A stretch of DNA of 64,000 nt from Lates calcarifer (Eukaryota; Chordata; Actinopteri; Centropomidae). The stretch covers positions 2,959,025 through 3,023,024 of the forward strand of contig NC_066855.1 in the NCBI RefSeq assembly GCF_001640805.2, given 5' to 3'. The translations under genes were made by a program, and so were the position numbers. Positions 26,901-35,640 of the stretch are shown in pieces. Below the pieces are notes generated by a model that saw only the letters and a list, made by a program, of their open reading frames with translations, did no database searches and had not been told where the DNA came from. Positions within the stretch are counted from its first letter, which is position 1. The number at the start of each line of letters is the position of its first letter.

Positions 26901-29900
26901 TAATGTCTGAGTCTCCTCTCTTTTTATGCACTCGTTTAATTTGCCTCTTCTCCTGAGGACAAGTTGAAGGACTCATTAAAATTCTACTGTACATTCATAC
27001 ACACACTACAACTATTCATCAATGGCACCAAAATATCAAACAATTATAAACCCTCAGCTCAGTATTCCAACACAGCGCACATGTGAGGACAGACTGCAGT
27101 GTGTTGTTCATCATGACAGTGTGAATTTGCAAAGCTGGGTGACAATGGCACTTAGCTTTATGGCACCACTGTTTAAATTTGGATTCCCCTCTCACAGCTA
27201 AATGACTGTGACAACAATGACTGTGACTGTGGCAACAACACCATCCAACACTAATGGCTCAGCCAAAAAGAAAACACATGACATTCTCTCCAGATTATTT
27301 AAATGCATGGCAGAAGGAAACGGTATCTACACAACAGTGGTGGATGATATATTTACTGTCTGTTGTGCTGATGTGGTCATCATGTGCCTTTTCAGTGTTG
27401 TAAAAGAAAAAGCAAGGATGTCCAGCATCCTTATCTAAAGCTAGAATCACTCTTTATGCATTATAATTCTTGTGTCTCTGAACTGTTTTGTTTCATCGTG
27501 TTGGTGTGCAGAAAATTTAAAAGCTGCTCTGGTCTCAATGTCAGCTAAATGCCTTACATGAAAATGTGAATTGGAGTTACTAGTTTTCAGAATTACAGGA
27601 CAGGGAGATTAGAGTACAAACGCAGAGCAGTCAAAGTGTGCCATCTAGTGGTAAGAGGCACTTATAGCACATTGGTTTTAACCTGGTGTCAACCCCCATA
27701 GAAAACCAGCTGGGTGGGCATGAGATTATCTGCTTCTTTCTTCTTCCTCTGCCTTAAAACATTTATTATTGCACTAATGAAAAGCAATTTTACATTTCAT
27801 TTCATTGTTGGTCACATCTTTTATCATACTAAAGGAATTTTTACTGTCCATATTCACCAAATCACTGTTGTCACTGCTGATTAATAGATTGACGAACCAT
27901 CAAGCAAAGTAGCAAACTGCATTAAAACTACAAGCACAGATTAACAACATGGAGGCAAATATCCTGGAGCCTACTGCCATTTGCTAGCAAAAGAAAGAGA
28001 ATGCCTTTCCTGTTGCATACAATAAAACATTAACACACACACACACACACACAGCTGTTTTACCATAAACCACATCATGTTTTGTCTTGCCTTTTGTACT
28101 TACCTCTATTTTTTGCCTCCTTTTCCATCCCTTGTTTGTCCCTGTAGGTGGAACAGGAGAGAAGGACCGGGCACCAATCAGCCATGAATCCTTCCTGCTC
28201 ATGGCAAACTCCCAGACAGACATGGATGACTGGGTCAAGGCCATACGGCGGGTCATCTGGGCGCCGTTTGGAGGAGGTAAAGCCAAACCTTTGAACTGAA
28301 ACATGAGAAACACGATCGCTTTTAAAAACACAGACAGAATCTCATCCTTGAACACATCTGACCTCATGAGAATGAGCAACAATTAAATCTCAAGGCATTT
28401 CTAAAGGGAAATCTGCACAAAGGAACAACAGGCTGGAACATATACTGGATATCAGTGATCAGTGAAACAACTCTTAAACTAACACAGTTCTGTCCCAGCC
28501 CTAGCCAGGAAATATTTGCATTTCTTTGCAGCAGTTCCTGCAACATGATATTGCTACTGAAATAGGAAAAGACCTCCCTGGTGTGTCTGCATTATACTGT
28601 ATACGTTACAGACATGAGTCCAGTCGTGTGAAGTATCACCTACCTCCCTACTGTGTCTCATTTCTTTAGCCTGCAATTAATTCTCACCCTGATGATTCCT
28701 GGTGTCAAACTACTGTACCTGACTGGAGAAATGTGATCAGTTTGCTGTCAAGTCTATTCCAGTATAGTGCTGGTTTAAATTCAAAACTAGAGGACAGGGT
28801 GTTTCTCTTAGGTTTCTGTTTGTGGTGGCACCTGTTGAGGTGAGCTTGATGAGTAATAAAGTACAAGAATCAGAATGGCATATACTGCTTGTACGGAGTA
28901 CAGTTTAGCCGAGTCAAGAGGAGTCAAGTCTTATTCCTCTTCTTCATGTAGTGTTGAGCCTGCGGTTAATTCTCACTGTGTCTGCACTGGTCCGGATGTC
29001 TAACTAGTGTACTTGACAGGAGGCCAGAAATATAACCAGGCCAGTCTGGGTGTGAACTGGGACATAAGGAGCAGCTGAACAGCATGGTGTTGGGTTACAA
29101 AGGAGCAGTGTATTAATAGGGGGATAAATGTAGAATAACACACCAATGATACAGTCTATGATGTCACTTAAACTTCATTTTTAATCAGCCAAGTAAAGCT
29201 CTGCTGGCAAGGCGAGGTTAGGGGTAATAACTCCTAGAGCTACATCTAATCATGATCAGTATTTTATCATTCATTGTGATCAATAAATGTGATAAATTCT
29301 GCAAATTCCAAAGTTTGAGGAAACTGTCTTGCACATTTACTTGAACTTTTGTACATTGTTTTTATTTTTCTGAATATGACATGGTTACGAAAGTATTTGT
29401 GGATTCTGGAAATAATCCTGAGATGTTGTTTTGGGGTTTTTCAAACAATTACATGTATTTGTTTTCAAAAACTTGTGACGTGATTATCTCACTGCCTCAA
29501 ATATAATATAAACCACAGGGGCCACAAACAGGGATCAGGATAGCTGCATTTCAACAGGCTGTCAGGACAATAGAGTGGTGCAGGAATTAGTCCTAAAACC
29601 CGGAAATAACTTCCCTCGTCCCAAAGTCAATGGGTTTTTTGAATAGGTTTTTGGTTAGATGCCTAAAATAAGGTCTGTGGTTAACACGAGCTCGAGACAT
29701 TTTCACGTTTTGTTCTACGACATAAAATAAGTCAGGAAATACCCCGTTTGTGATTTTTAAAGCTTTTACGTGTCTTTAAAAGGGAAGTTGCTAACAAGTA
29801 GCTAAATGAGACTACAGAGGTTGTCGACGTCATGACGCCGCATTCGAAAACCGACCTACTCACCTGTGCGCTTTTACAGCCTCGGTGTTTATACTCGTGC

Positions 29901-32900
29901 TCTTTCAGAAAGACTTCTGTAGAAGAGGCCAGAACTAAATCAAATGATAAGTTGGAAGCTTAGTGGAGACGTTGGAGTCATGAGACCGTGGTGTGGTTCG
30001 TTCATATATCAACTATAAACTGTGTTTAAGCTTCAGAAATCATAACAGTGGAGTGTATTTGTAAAGATTATCTTGCTGAACAAAACGTTTAAGTATCAGA
30101 AAGTTTTGTTGGTCACGGAGCTTATTTTTAGCACTAATCCAAGAGCCACTGAAATAATCGATTGGCATTTTGTAGTGGGAACAGAGTGATGCTAACTTCC
30201 GGGTTGTCCTACAAAAATACGTCGTCCTTGCGTCAGTCTGCGCTTCTTTTGGGGCTCTTCTGGCCCCTAGTGGCCAAAAAAACAAACAAACAAAAAAACA
30301 AAAACAAAGTCTGTACATAACCTGAAACACAGCTGGATGTGTTTATAGGCAGCTGTTTGTTCTTGAGTTTACCTTTACCAGCTCATGTTGTATTTGCTTA
30401 TTTCCACTGCAAGTAAAAATAAATCGATTAATGCAAGTTTAAAATGTAGGACAGTACAAAAAAGTTGTGCTGAGTGAGTGGATGATCAATACTGGGCCAG
30501 CAGAGAGGAAGTTGGGACCCCCTAAATCCTACCTACGCCCCTGGTAATAGATGAAATACGTTTTTAAATTCTGTCCCAGGTCAGAAGCAATCAGCAACAT
30601 TCATCTATTAAGTGTAGTAATCTATTACCCGCTCTGTTACCCCATTCTGCCTCGGTCATATTTCCCCCTGACCTCTCAGATTCTCAGGGTGGGGGGTGTC
30701 TGTCTCTCGGTTCTCGGTCCAGAATAGATCTGTCGCCAACTTACAGACCTGTCGTTAACAGCGGGACTGTGGTCACAGCGCTACTGACCCCCGTCTGCTG
30801 GTCACATTTCTCTGCTCCGTCAGCTGCCGCTCGCCTCAGCTCCTCCGTCCTTTTCCTCGACTGTAGTTCGTCTTCGCGGTGCAGCAGGACGTTGTAAATG
30901 CAGGGTTAATCTACCAGAGGAGTCAAATGCCTGAACCGGAATGGATGAAGTTGGTGAAATGTGGGTTTGGGATGTATGAGAAACGCTCTCTGCTGCTGTG
31001 TAGCTCCTGCTCCGTGAATTACTACGATTACTGTGAGCTGTCAGCCAGCTGTGACTGCTGCAGCCAGTCAACAGGTAACAAACAACAGAAATTAGTTAGC
31101 AGGTTAATCAGATTTAACTGTTCGTTTACTAACACAACTTAAATATGTAGGTTTTTTATTTCCTCCGTTTATGGACAGTTTCATGCAAAATTGGGGAATA
31201 ACACTTACAAATAATACATACGTACTCAGTTTACAGTCACATCCCAACACGCTTTGACTTCCTCCGCAGCCATTTAAAATGCTGCATTAAGATGGTATCT
31301 GCCTGCTAAGGACAGGACAGTTTCTAATGGTGATCTCTGCTCTGAATGTGAAAACACTGGGCCATAACATTAAATAATGTTCAACGACTCTCGTATAAAA
31401 ATAAACCAGAGGTAACACAAAATTGCTGTGAGAATGCCTTAGATAAAGTAAATAAAAAGAGCAATTATAACCTCTGACAGCTGGTAGGTGATCGCAATGT
31501 TTTTAATGTTTTGTCGTAAATGTCTTGAAAAATTTGTCAATTTGACAAGAATTCATCAAACTGACTTGAGGGAGACAGAATATTTGTGTGTCAGCTTCAT
31601 TATTAGAGGTCTGTTGTTGCTAATGAACAAAAAAACAATCTGTATAAAATGTAAATTGTAATTCTGAGATCTTTATACTTGGTCCAGAATACAGACCGGC
31701 CCACTACAATGCATTGATTAAACTATTAAACGCATTAAAGATATTTAATGTTTCCTCCTTCTTTCACCAGGGATATTTGGCCAGCGTCTAGAGGACACTG
31801 TACAGTATGAGAAGAAGTTTGGCCCCCGACTGGCACCCCTGCTGGTGGAGCAGTGTGTGGACTTCATCAGGGAGAGGGGTCTGGACGAGGAGGGTCTCTT
31901 TAGAATGCCGGGGCAGGCCAACCTGGTCAAAGAGCTGCAGGAGGCCTTCGACTGTGGTGACAAGCCTCTGTTTGACAGGTAGAGCAAAGGGAGTGTGACA
32001 CAGATACACCAGCTTTTTCAGTGTCAAATGAACATCCAGTAGAAAGTGTTTTTCTCTACTCACTTGCAGTAACACAGACGTCCACACGGTGGCATCCTTG
32101 CTGAAGTTGTACCTGCGAGAGCTGCCTGAACCAGTCATTCCCTTCTCCAAATATGAAGACTTTCTAACCTGTGCACAGCTTTTGGCCAAAGATGAGGAGG
32201 AGGTATGAGCATTAACCCCCCTGTGTTTGTGTGTGCATGTACTGTATGTGTGTGTATTATTGTGTATCTAACTGTTACAATCTGTCTCTTATCAGGGGGT
32301 CCAGGAGCTTGGAAATCAAGTTAGCACTCTACCTCTACCTAACTACAATCTCCTCAAGTACATATGCAAGTAAGTCCCCTGCCTTTTCTGTCTTTTGATG
32401 TTCTAGCTATCATGATCAACCTAATCTATCAGAGTCCAGGAACAAAAGTTAATTGGTCTTCAAGAGTGATGACTGCTGCTGCTCTAGTACTTAACTCTGT
32501 ATCTGGCTTTAGATTCCTTGATGAGGTCCAGTCTCACTGCAGTGAGAACAAGATGAGCGTCCAGAACCTTGCCACAGTATTTGGACCAAATATCCTTCGA
32601 CCCAAGATGGAGGACCCAGTCACTATCATGGAAGGTATGGACAATGTTCACTGACTTCATAGTAATAAGATCCCGTAACATAATCTTAAAAGCACATACC
32701 ACCATGTTACTTTAACTAATAACACCTAGCAGTATTGACAAAGATATGAATTAAATATACGGAATGTGCAGGATAAAAACTTTAAGTTGTACATTGAAGC
32801 ACTGAATGTCTGAATGTGATCCATTTTGTCCAGGCACCTCTCTGGTCCAGCACTTGATGACAGTCCTCATAAGGGAACACAACCGTTTGTACTCAGGGAG

Positions 32901-34680
32901 GGACCAGGAGGGACTCACCATACCCCAAACAGAACTCCCTGTCCAGGGGCATCAGCTACAACATCGCAGCCTGGGAGCCTGGATCTCAGAGGAGGACCTT
33001 CAGAGCTGCCCAGTCTCAAACCCTGACCAAGAACTGCACAGCAGTGCCTCGTCTCTGGATGCCAAACTGTGTGCAGCCGTCACACCCACTCAGACCCCGA
33101 ACCCAAACCCTGGACCAAAACTGGGGTCTTCATCAGGGAAGGGAGAGACAGTGGTCAGCCCGAGCAAACAAGCCAAGGCCATGCCTTCCTGGAAGTATTC
33201 ATTCAAAAGTTCCTCTGCGCCACGTTCTCAGCCACAAGCTAAGCAAAGTGGCGGCTCTGTGGCAGATACAACTAGTGTATCTTCTGGTGGGGGAGGAAGT
33301 GGAGGCGGAGGTAACTGGCTCATGAATGGTTTGTCCTCCTTGAGGGGACACCGGCGCACCTCTTCAGGTGAGCGGTCTGCCCGTGACCGCGACTCCACCG
33401 GCTCCTCGCAGAGACTGTCTACCTACGACAACGTCACCTCCTCCTCCAGCATGGGGAGTGTACCAAGTGTATCCAGCACACCGTGGTCCACCTCCTCCTG
33501 CGAGATCTCCGTTCCTGACTCTGGAAGTGAGCCTTCGCCGAACCAGAACTGTGGAATGCGGAGTGAAAGTGGGGAAAAGGCAGAGTGGATGGAGAGCCAG
33601 AGGGAGGTTGACAGAGGAAGGGATGGAGGGATGATGACTGACCCGAGCTCTGAGCAGGACAGCTGCGAGGCAATGGAGCTGTGCAGCAGCAGTGCAGCCT
33701 GCAGTGAGAATGGAAACATGGCCACGGCAGCTGTTGTGCCGTCTATTATCATGTCTGAGGATGGAGATGGGGTAAATTTAACGCTGAGCAGTCTGGTAGA
33801 AGGATTGAAGGACGAGTTGAGGAAACAGAAGACCACCTACGAGGCAAGGATACAAAAGTAAGTCTATGTACCAGTAAGTCTATGTATATTCAACTATTCA
33901 CTATATGCAACTGAATAGTATCTTTTTATTAGACCCTCTGGTTTCTAAGTCAAAGCTGAGATAACCCTAATTACTTCATCACCTTAGTGACCCCCTTTAG
34001 ATCCACAATCATTATACAACTTTGTCAGTATAGAGTATCACTCCTCTTGGCACATAATTATTGGTACAGCTAGGAGTCAACAATGCCAAACATTTTCACA
34101 TCCAACATAGAGGGGTTGTAAACAGTAGAAGCTGCATTAGTTAAAACTTGTTTGTGGCAGTGTGTAGCATTGCAGTTACTTTGGTCCAGGTTTTTAGATA
34201 TCCACCGTTGGCTCTAGACAATACACAGACTGCAGCATGAACTGTGTTTTAAACTGTGTTCTATTCAGATATTTCAAATCCAGGGCCAACATGACAGAAA
34301 CTATCTTAATGATTAGGTTCTATGTGACAAAAACGTGCCTGGTACAGCTTTAAGTTTTGTCCTCATACTACAAAATCATTTCATAACTGTAACCAAAGAG
34401 TAAAGATGAATGTCAATGACCTTTGCTTTCTGTCTGTGTTGTGCTGCATCTCCTCAGACTGGAAGAGTCCAGTGCTGCTCTTTGTGCACAGATGGAGCGT
34501 TTGGAACAGGAGATGGAGCAGGAAAGGAAGAAGCAACGCATGCTGGAGATCAAACTACGAAACTCCGAACGGGCAAGAGAGGATGCAGAGAACCGCAATC
34601 GGCTCCTGGAGAAGGAGATGGAGGATTTCTTTTCTACGCTGGGGGATCTGGCCCTGGGTGCGAGAACTAGCGACATTTGA
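6734..34680 (+). CDS. arhgap22: arhgap22: Rho GTPase-activating protein 22 (10 coding exons, 744 aa)
   Basis: Joining 6734-6767, 14034-14233, 18232-18319, 28148-28276, 31771-31978, 32070-32202, 32296-32369, 32513-32634, 32834-33857 and 34458-34680 gives 2235 nt in one frame, with GT-AG at every junction. In order the protein has a basic N-terminus starting [11 protein letters not shown], a PH domain (about residues 38-148), a RhoGAP domain (about 152-350) with the arginine finger in GLFR (Arg195), a long Ser-rich linker containing [16 protein letters not shown] and RLSTYDNV, and a C-terminal coiled coil (about 657-735). The FilGAP family (ARHGAP22/24/25) stimulates GTP hydrolysis by Rac, and PH binds phosphoinositides at the membrane. 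The N-terminus and the SARSKS-like exon 2 start fit ARHGAP22, not ARHGAP24 or ARHGAP25. Human ARHGAP22 is about 700 residues, so this is full length. The neighbouring convergent mapk8 gene supports the same identification. Confidence 0.95.
8155..8690. repeat. diverged tandem repeat, unit about 70 bp
   Basis: Seven or so imperfect copies of a unit containing AACAAGCTAACTAGCTTAGC, then GAAGCTATGACTT and TTTTATTTTGGAAAGGTCAG. Copies differ by several substitutions and small deletions, so the array is old. Confidence 0.88.
9221..9252. repeat. (CA)n microsatellite
   Basis: 16 uninterrupted CA units in intron 1 of arhgap22. Confidence 0.95.
11163..11190 (+). repeat. possible 5' fragment of a tRNA-derived SINE
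   Basis: TTGGCGCAGTGGGTAGTCGC contains TGGCGCAGTGGG, a perfect match to the Pol III A-box pattern TRGYNNANNNGG, and resembles the start of tRNA-derived fish SINEs. The next bases are a CA repeat, so no B box remains and it is not a tRNA gene. Confidence 0.4.
11190..11248. repeat. (CA)n microsatellite with one interruption
   Basis: About 29 CA units with a single CC interruption near 11218, in intron 1. Confidence 0.95.
11921..11950. repeat. (TG)n microsatellite
   Basis: 15 TG units in intron 1. Confidence 0.95.
14034..14233 (+). CDS. arhgap22: arhgap22 coding exon 2 (first half of PH domain)
   Basis: Acceptor TTCGCAG, donor GTAACG; enters with 2 nt completing Ala12 and ends in phase 0. It encodes [20 protein letters not shown] and then [20 protein letters not shown], the first strands of the PH domain. 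The exon is strikingly GC-rich, especially at third codon positions, compared with the AT-rich introns around it and with exons 6-8. Confidence 0.95.
14234..18231 (+). other. arhgap22: arhgap22 intron 2
   Basis: 4 kb without supported exons; contains a CA repeat at 15981-16004 and a C run near 16378-16400. Confidence 0.8.
15981..16004. repeat. (CA)n microsatellite
   Basis: 12 CA units in intron 2 of arhgap22. Confidence 0.93.
18232..18319 (+). CDS. arhgap22: arhgap22 coding exon 3 (middle of PH domain)
   Basis: Acceptor CTTTTTCAG, donor GTAAGA. It encodes [20 protein letters not shown] and then GRHLFEIVP plus one base (phase 1). In human ARHGAP22 the same place reads LQGTQVTELP and GKHLFEISP. 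The region was found by the required phase and PH-domain similarity. Confidence 0.93.
21506..21535. repeat. C run followed by (CA)n
   Basis: About 11 C residues followed by about 10 CA units. Confidence 0.93.
22285..22590. repeat. foldback (MITE-like) repeat copy
   Basis: The left part reads AAGATTGATACCGCTCTCAT then GTCTGTATGCTAAATATGAAG. The right part holds the inverse, GGTATCAATCCTCGTCCCTA. The inner part has TAGCTTAGCCTAGCATAAAG. It is the same family as the copies at 35.3 and 52.4 kb but more decayed. Confidence 0.6.
23943..23950 (+). promoter_or_regulatory. TATA-like element upstream of alternative first exon A
   Basis: ATAAATAA sits about 217 nt before the candidate ATG at 24160, in a stretch less AT-rich than the introns. 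It could position a start site for the short arhgap22 form. This is a motif match only. Confidence 0.25.
24160..24211 (+). CDS. arhgap22: arhgap22 candidate alternative first exon A (N-terminus [17 protein letters not shown])
   Basis: Seventeen codons from ATG 24160 plus one base, then a good donor (GTAACG). The phase (1) is exactly that required to enter exon 4 at 28148, giving a protein that starts [14 protein letters not shown], lacks the first two-thirds of the PH domain and keeps its last helix and the RhoGAP domain. Gly2 and the Cys5-Cys6 pair suggest possible lipidation, although Pro3 is poor for N-myristoylation. A TATA-like ATAAATAA lies about 210 nt upstream. Correct phase alone has a one in three chance, so the call rests on phase, donor quality and promoter-like context. 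No transcript evidence is available here. Confidence 0.5.
25590..25735. repeat. partial foldback repeat copy
   Basis: Contains AAGCTAGGCTAGCTACC, TTTTTATGCTAAGCTAAGCT and GAGTGGTATTGATCTTCTTG, matching the right half of the foldback at 52390-52744. The left arm is missing or unrecognisable. Confidence 0.55.
25858..25935. repeat. common teleost interspersed repeat fragment
   Basis: CAAGTCAATTTTATTTATAT, then AGCACCAAATCACAACAAAA and ATCTCAGGGGACTT, resembles a short repeat end seen very widely in spiny-rayed fish genomes. The class cannot be assigned from this fragment. Confidence 0.6.
28033..28053. repeat. (CA)n microsatellite
   Basis: About 10 CA units, 95 nt before the exon 4 acceptor of arhgap22. 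Confidence 0.9.
28148..28276 (+). CDS. arhgap22: arhgap22 coding exon 4 (end of PH domain)
   Basis: Acceptor CCTGTAG, donor GTAAAG; enters with 2 nt and leaves with 1. It encodes [20 protein letters not shown] and then the C-terminal PH helix [19 protein letters not shown], which carries the invariant PH tryptophan. The human counterpart reads [19 protein letters not shown]. Confidence 0.96.
28277..31770 (+). other. arhgap22: arhgap22 intron 4
   Basis: 3.5 kb containing candidate alternative first exon B near its 3' end and a diverged direct duplication (near 28670-28770 and 28960-29060). No other coding sequence supported. Confidence 0.75.
30927..31074 (+). CDS. arhgap22: arhgap22 candidate alternative first exon B (Cys-rich N-terminus, no PH domain)
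   Basis: From ATG 30927 the frame gives 49 codons, starting [20 protein letters not shown] and ending in a Cys-rich stretch ([17 protein letters not shown]). One base and a clean donor GTAACA follow. Its phase (1) is the one needed to enter exon 5 at 31771 (GIFGQ), only about 700 nt away. The product would be a RhoGAP plus coiled-coil protein without a PH domain. Human ARHGAP24 is known to have such a PH-less form from an internal promoter. The preceding 150 bp is GC-rich and CpG-containing, like a TATA-less promoter. The frame is also open upstream of the ATG. Confidence 0.6.
31771..31978 (+). CDS. arhgap22: arhgap22 coding exon 5 (start of RhoGAP domain, arginine finger)
   Basis: Acceptor TTTCACCAG, donor GTAGAG. 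It encodes [20 protein letters not shown], then [15 protein letters not shown] and [17 protein letters not shown]. Arg195 in GLFR is the catalytic arginine finger that RhoGAPs insert into the GTPase active site. Confidence 0.97.
32070..32202 (+). CDS. arhgap22: arhgap22 coding exon 6 (RhoGAP domain)
   Basis: Acceptor CACTTGCAG, donor GTATGA. It encodes [20 protein letters not shown] and then [12 protein letters not shown], the conserved RhoGAP core around the second conserved block ([12 protein letters not shown]). The intron before it is only 91 nt. Confidence 0.97.
32296..32369 (+). CDS. arhgap22: arhgap22 coding exon 7 (RhoGAP domain)
   Basis: Acceptor TCTTATCAG, donor GTAAGT. It encodes [20 protein letters not shown] and then KYIC, a RhoGAP helix segment. 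The flanking introns are short (93 and 143 nt). Confidence 0.95.
32513..32634 (+). CDS. arhgap22: arhgap22 coding exon 8 (RhoGAP domain)
   Basis: Acceptor GGCTTTAG, donor GTATGG. It encodes [20 protein letters not shown] and then [20 protein letters not shown]. The [11 protein letters not shown] block contains the conserved RhoGAP Asn involved in GTPase contact. Confidence 0.97.
32834..33857 (+). CDS. arhgap22: arhgap22 coding exon 9 (end of RhoGAP, Ser/Gly-rich linker)
   Basis: The largest coding exon (1024 nt); acceptor TTTGTCCAG, donor GTAAGT. It starts [20 protein letters not shown], closing the RhoGAP domain, and continues into a low-complexity, probably disordered linker with the family motif [15 protein letters not shown], a glycine-rich run [10 protein letters not shown] just before it, RLSTYDNV, and a WSTSSCEIS block shared with ARHGAP24. 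The exon ends at the start of the coiled coil ([20 protein letters not shown]). Confidence 0.96.
33858..34457 (+). other. arhgap22: arhgap22 intron 9
   Basis: 600 nt separating the linker exon from the coiled-coil exon; no repeat or coding feature recognised. Confidence 0.85.
34458..34680 (+). CDS. arhgap22: arhgap22 coding exon 10 (C-terminal coiled coil and stop)
   Basis: Acceptor CTCCTCAG. It encodes a charged heptad-like helix with [20 protein letters not shown] and [18 protein letters not shown], ending in SDI and TGA at 34678-34680. The family uses this coiled coil for self-association and partner binding. Human ARHGAP22 has the same [17 protein letters not shown] block. Confidence 0.97.
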
Positions 34681-35277
34681 TACGCCAAGGCCATTCATCT
34701 GTCTGTGGCTGAAACTGTGGCTGTCATCAGGGTTTATTTTTCGTGGGTTGGGTGTCTTTTAATGTCCTCCTCAGTGCATCAGGGCGTTCCTTCAAAAGAA
34801 GAACAAAACAAGATAATAAAGGAACCGGCCATACCTGTGCACATTCAGGACAAACTCAAAGGAAACTGAAATATGGAGATGATACAGAAAGTTCTGAAGA
34901 AAGTAAATATCAAACTGAGACTGACTGACTGTGTGGCCACTTTCAGAATCATCTCCATTAAGCACCAGGGATGTTTTGACTTGCGTATGCATGAAACTGA
35001 ACATTAAGACAATATTCCTGTGGTTACACTAGTTGTAATGAGTCCAGGGTTTGTCTTGTGAACGGCAGTATATTAACAGTTCTGATGCCCCTATGTGACT
35101 GGTGGAACATGTAATTTCTCTGACATTCTCTGTACTGGAGAGCACTGACTTCTTCAACCACTACTTTACAAGGACACTAAGTGAATAGATTTTGTGCTGA
35201 AACTGTAAGACCTGTTGGAGACGTAAATGTTGAATGCAGACAGCTGACTGATACTTATCTTTATCTGATATTTATCT

Positions 35278-35640
35278 TGAAAGAATAGTTAGACATTTTG
35301 GGAAATGTGCTTTTTTGCCAAGAATTAGATGAGAAGTTTGACACCACTCTCATGTCTGTATGGCAAATATGAAGCTACAGCTAGCAGCCAGTTAGCATAG
35401 CTTAACACAAAGACAGAAAACATGGGGGGAAAGCTATTCTGGCTGTGTCCAAATTTAAAGTAATCTGCTCACTAACACAAAGTAATCTGCTTATGTAAAA
35501 AATACAAGGCTGCAGTTTCACAGGAAGTTTCAGTCTTAATGCTAACCTAAGCTAGCTGGTTCTAGCTTCATGTTTAGTGACATTAGCATTGTATCAATCT
35601 TGTTATCTAACTCTTGCCAATAAAACAAAAAATGTATTCC
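35278..35640. repeat. foldback (MITE-like) repeat in arhgap22 3' UTR
   Basis: The left end has AGAATAGTTAGACATTTTGG then GAAATGTGCTTTTTTGCC and ACCACTCTCATGTCTGTATG. The right end has ATTGTATCAATCTTGTTATC and TAACTCTTGCCAATAAAACA, the inverse of the left arm motif TTGGCAAGAGTTAGAT...GATTGATAC. About 360 bp, the same size and family as the copy at 52390-52744. Confidence 0.65.

Larger units (their letters stand above)
18320..28147 (+). other. arhgap22: arhgap22 intron 3
   Basis: 9.8 kb, the largest intron. It holds candidate alternative first exon A, two foldback-family copies (about 22285-22590 and 25590-25735), a common fish interspersed repeat at 25858-25935, and C-run/CA (21506-21535), GT (23713-23731) and CA (28033-28053) repeats. 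Confidence 0.75.

Noticed and set aside
31788..32189. 133-codon minus-strand frame over arhgap22 exons 5-6
   Set aside because: Shadow of the RhoGAP exons and the short intron between them.
33423..33836. 137-codon minus-strand frame opposite arhgap22 exon 9
   Set aside because: Antisense shadow of a Ser-rich coding exon; no independent signals.
6734..34680. Identity as ARHGAP24 or ARHGAP25 rather than ARHGAP22
   Set aside because: The N-terminus [18 protein letters not shown] and [15 protein letters not shown] are ARHGAP22-type, and the neighbour is JNK1, not JNK3. WSTSSCEIS is shared with ARHGAP24 but is not decisive.
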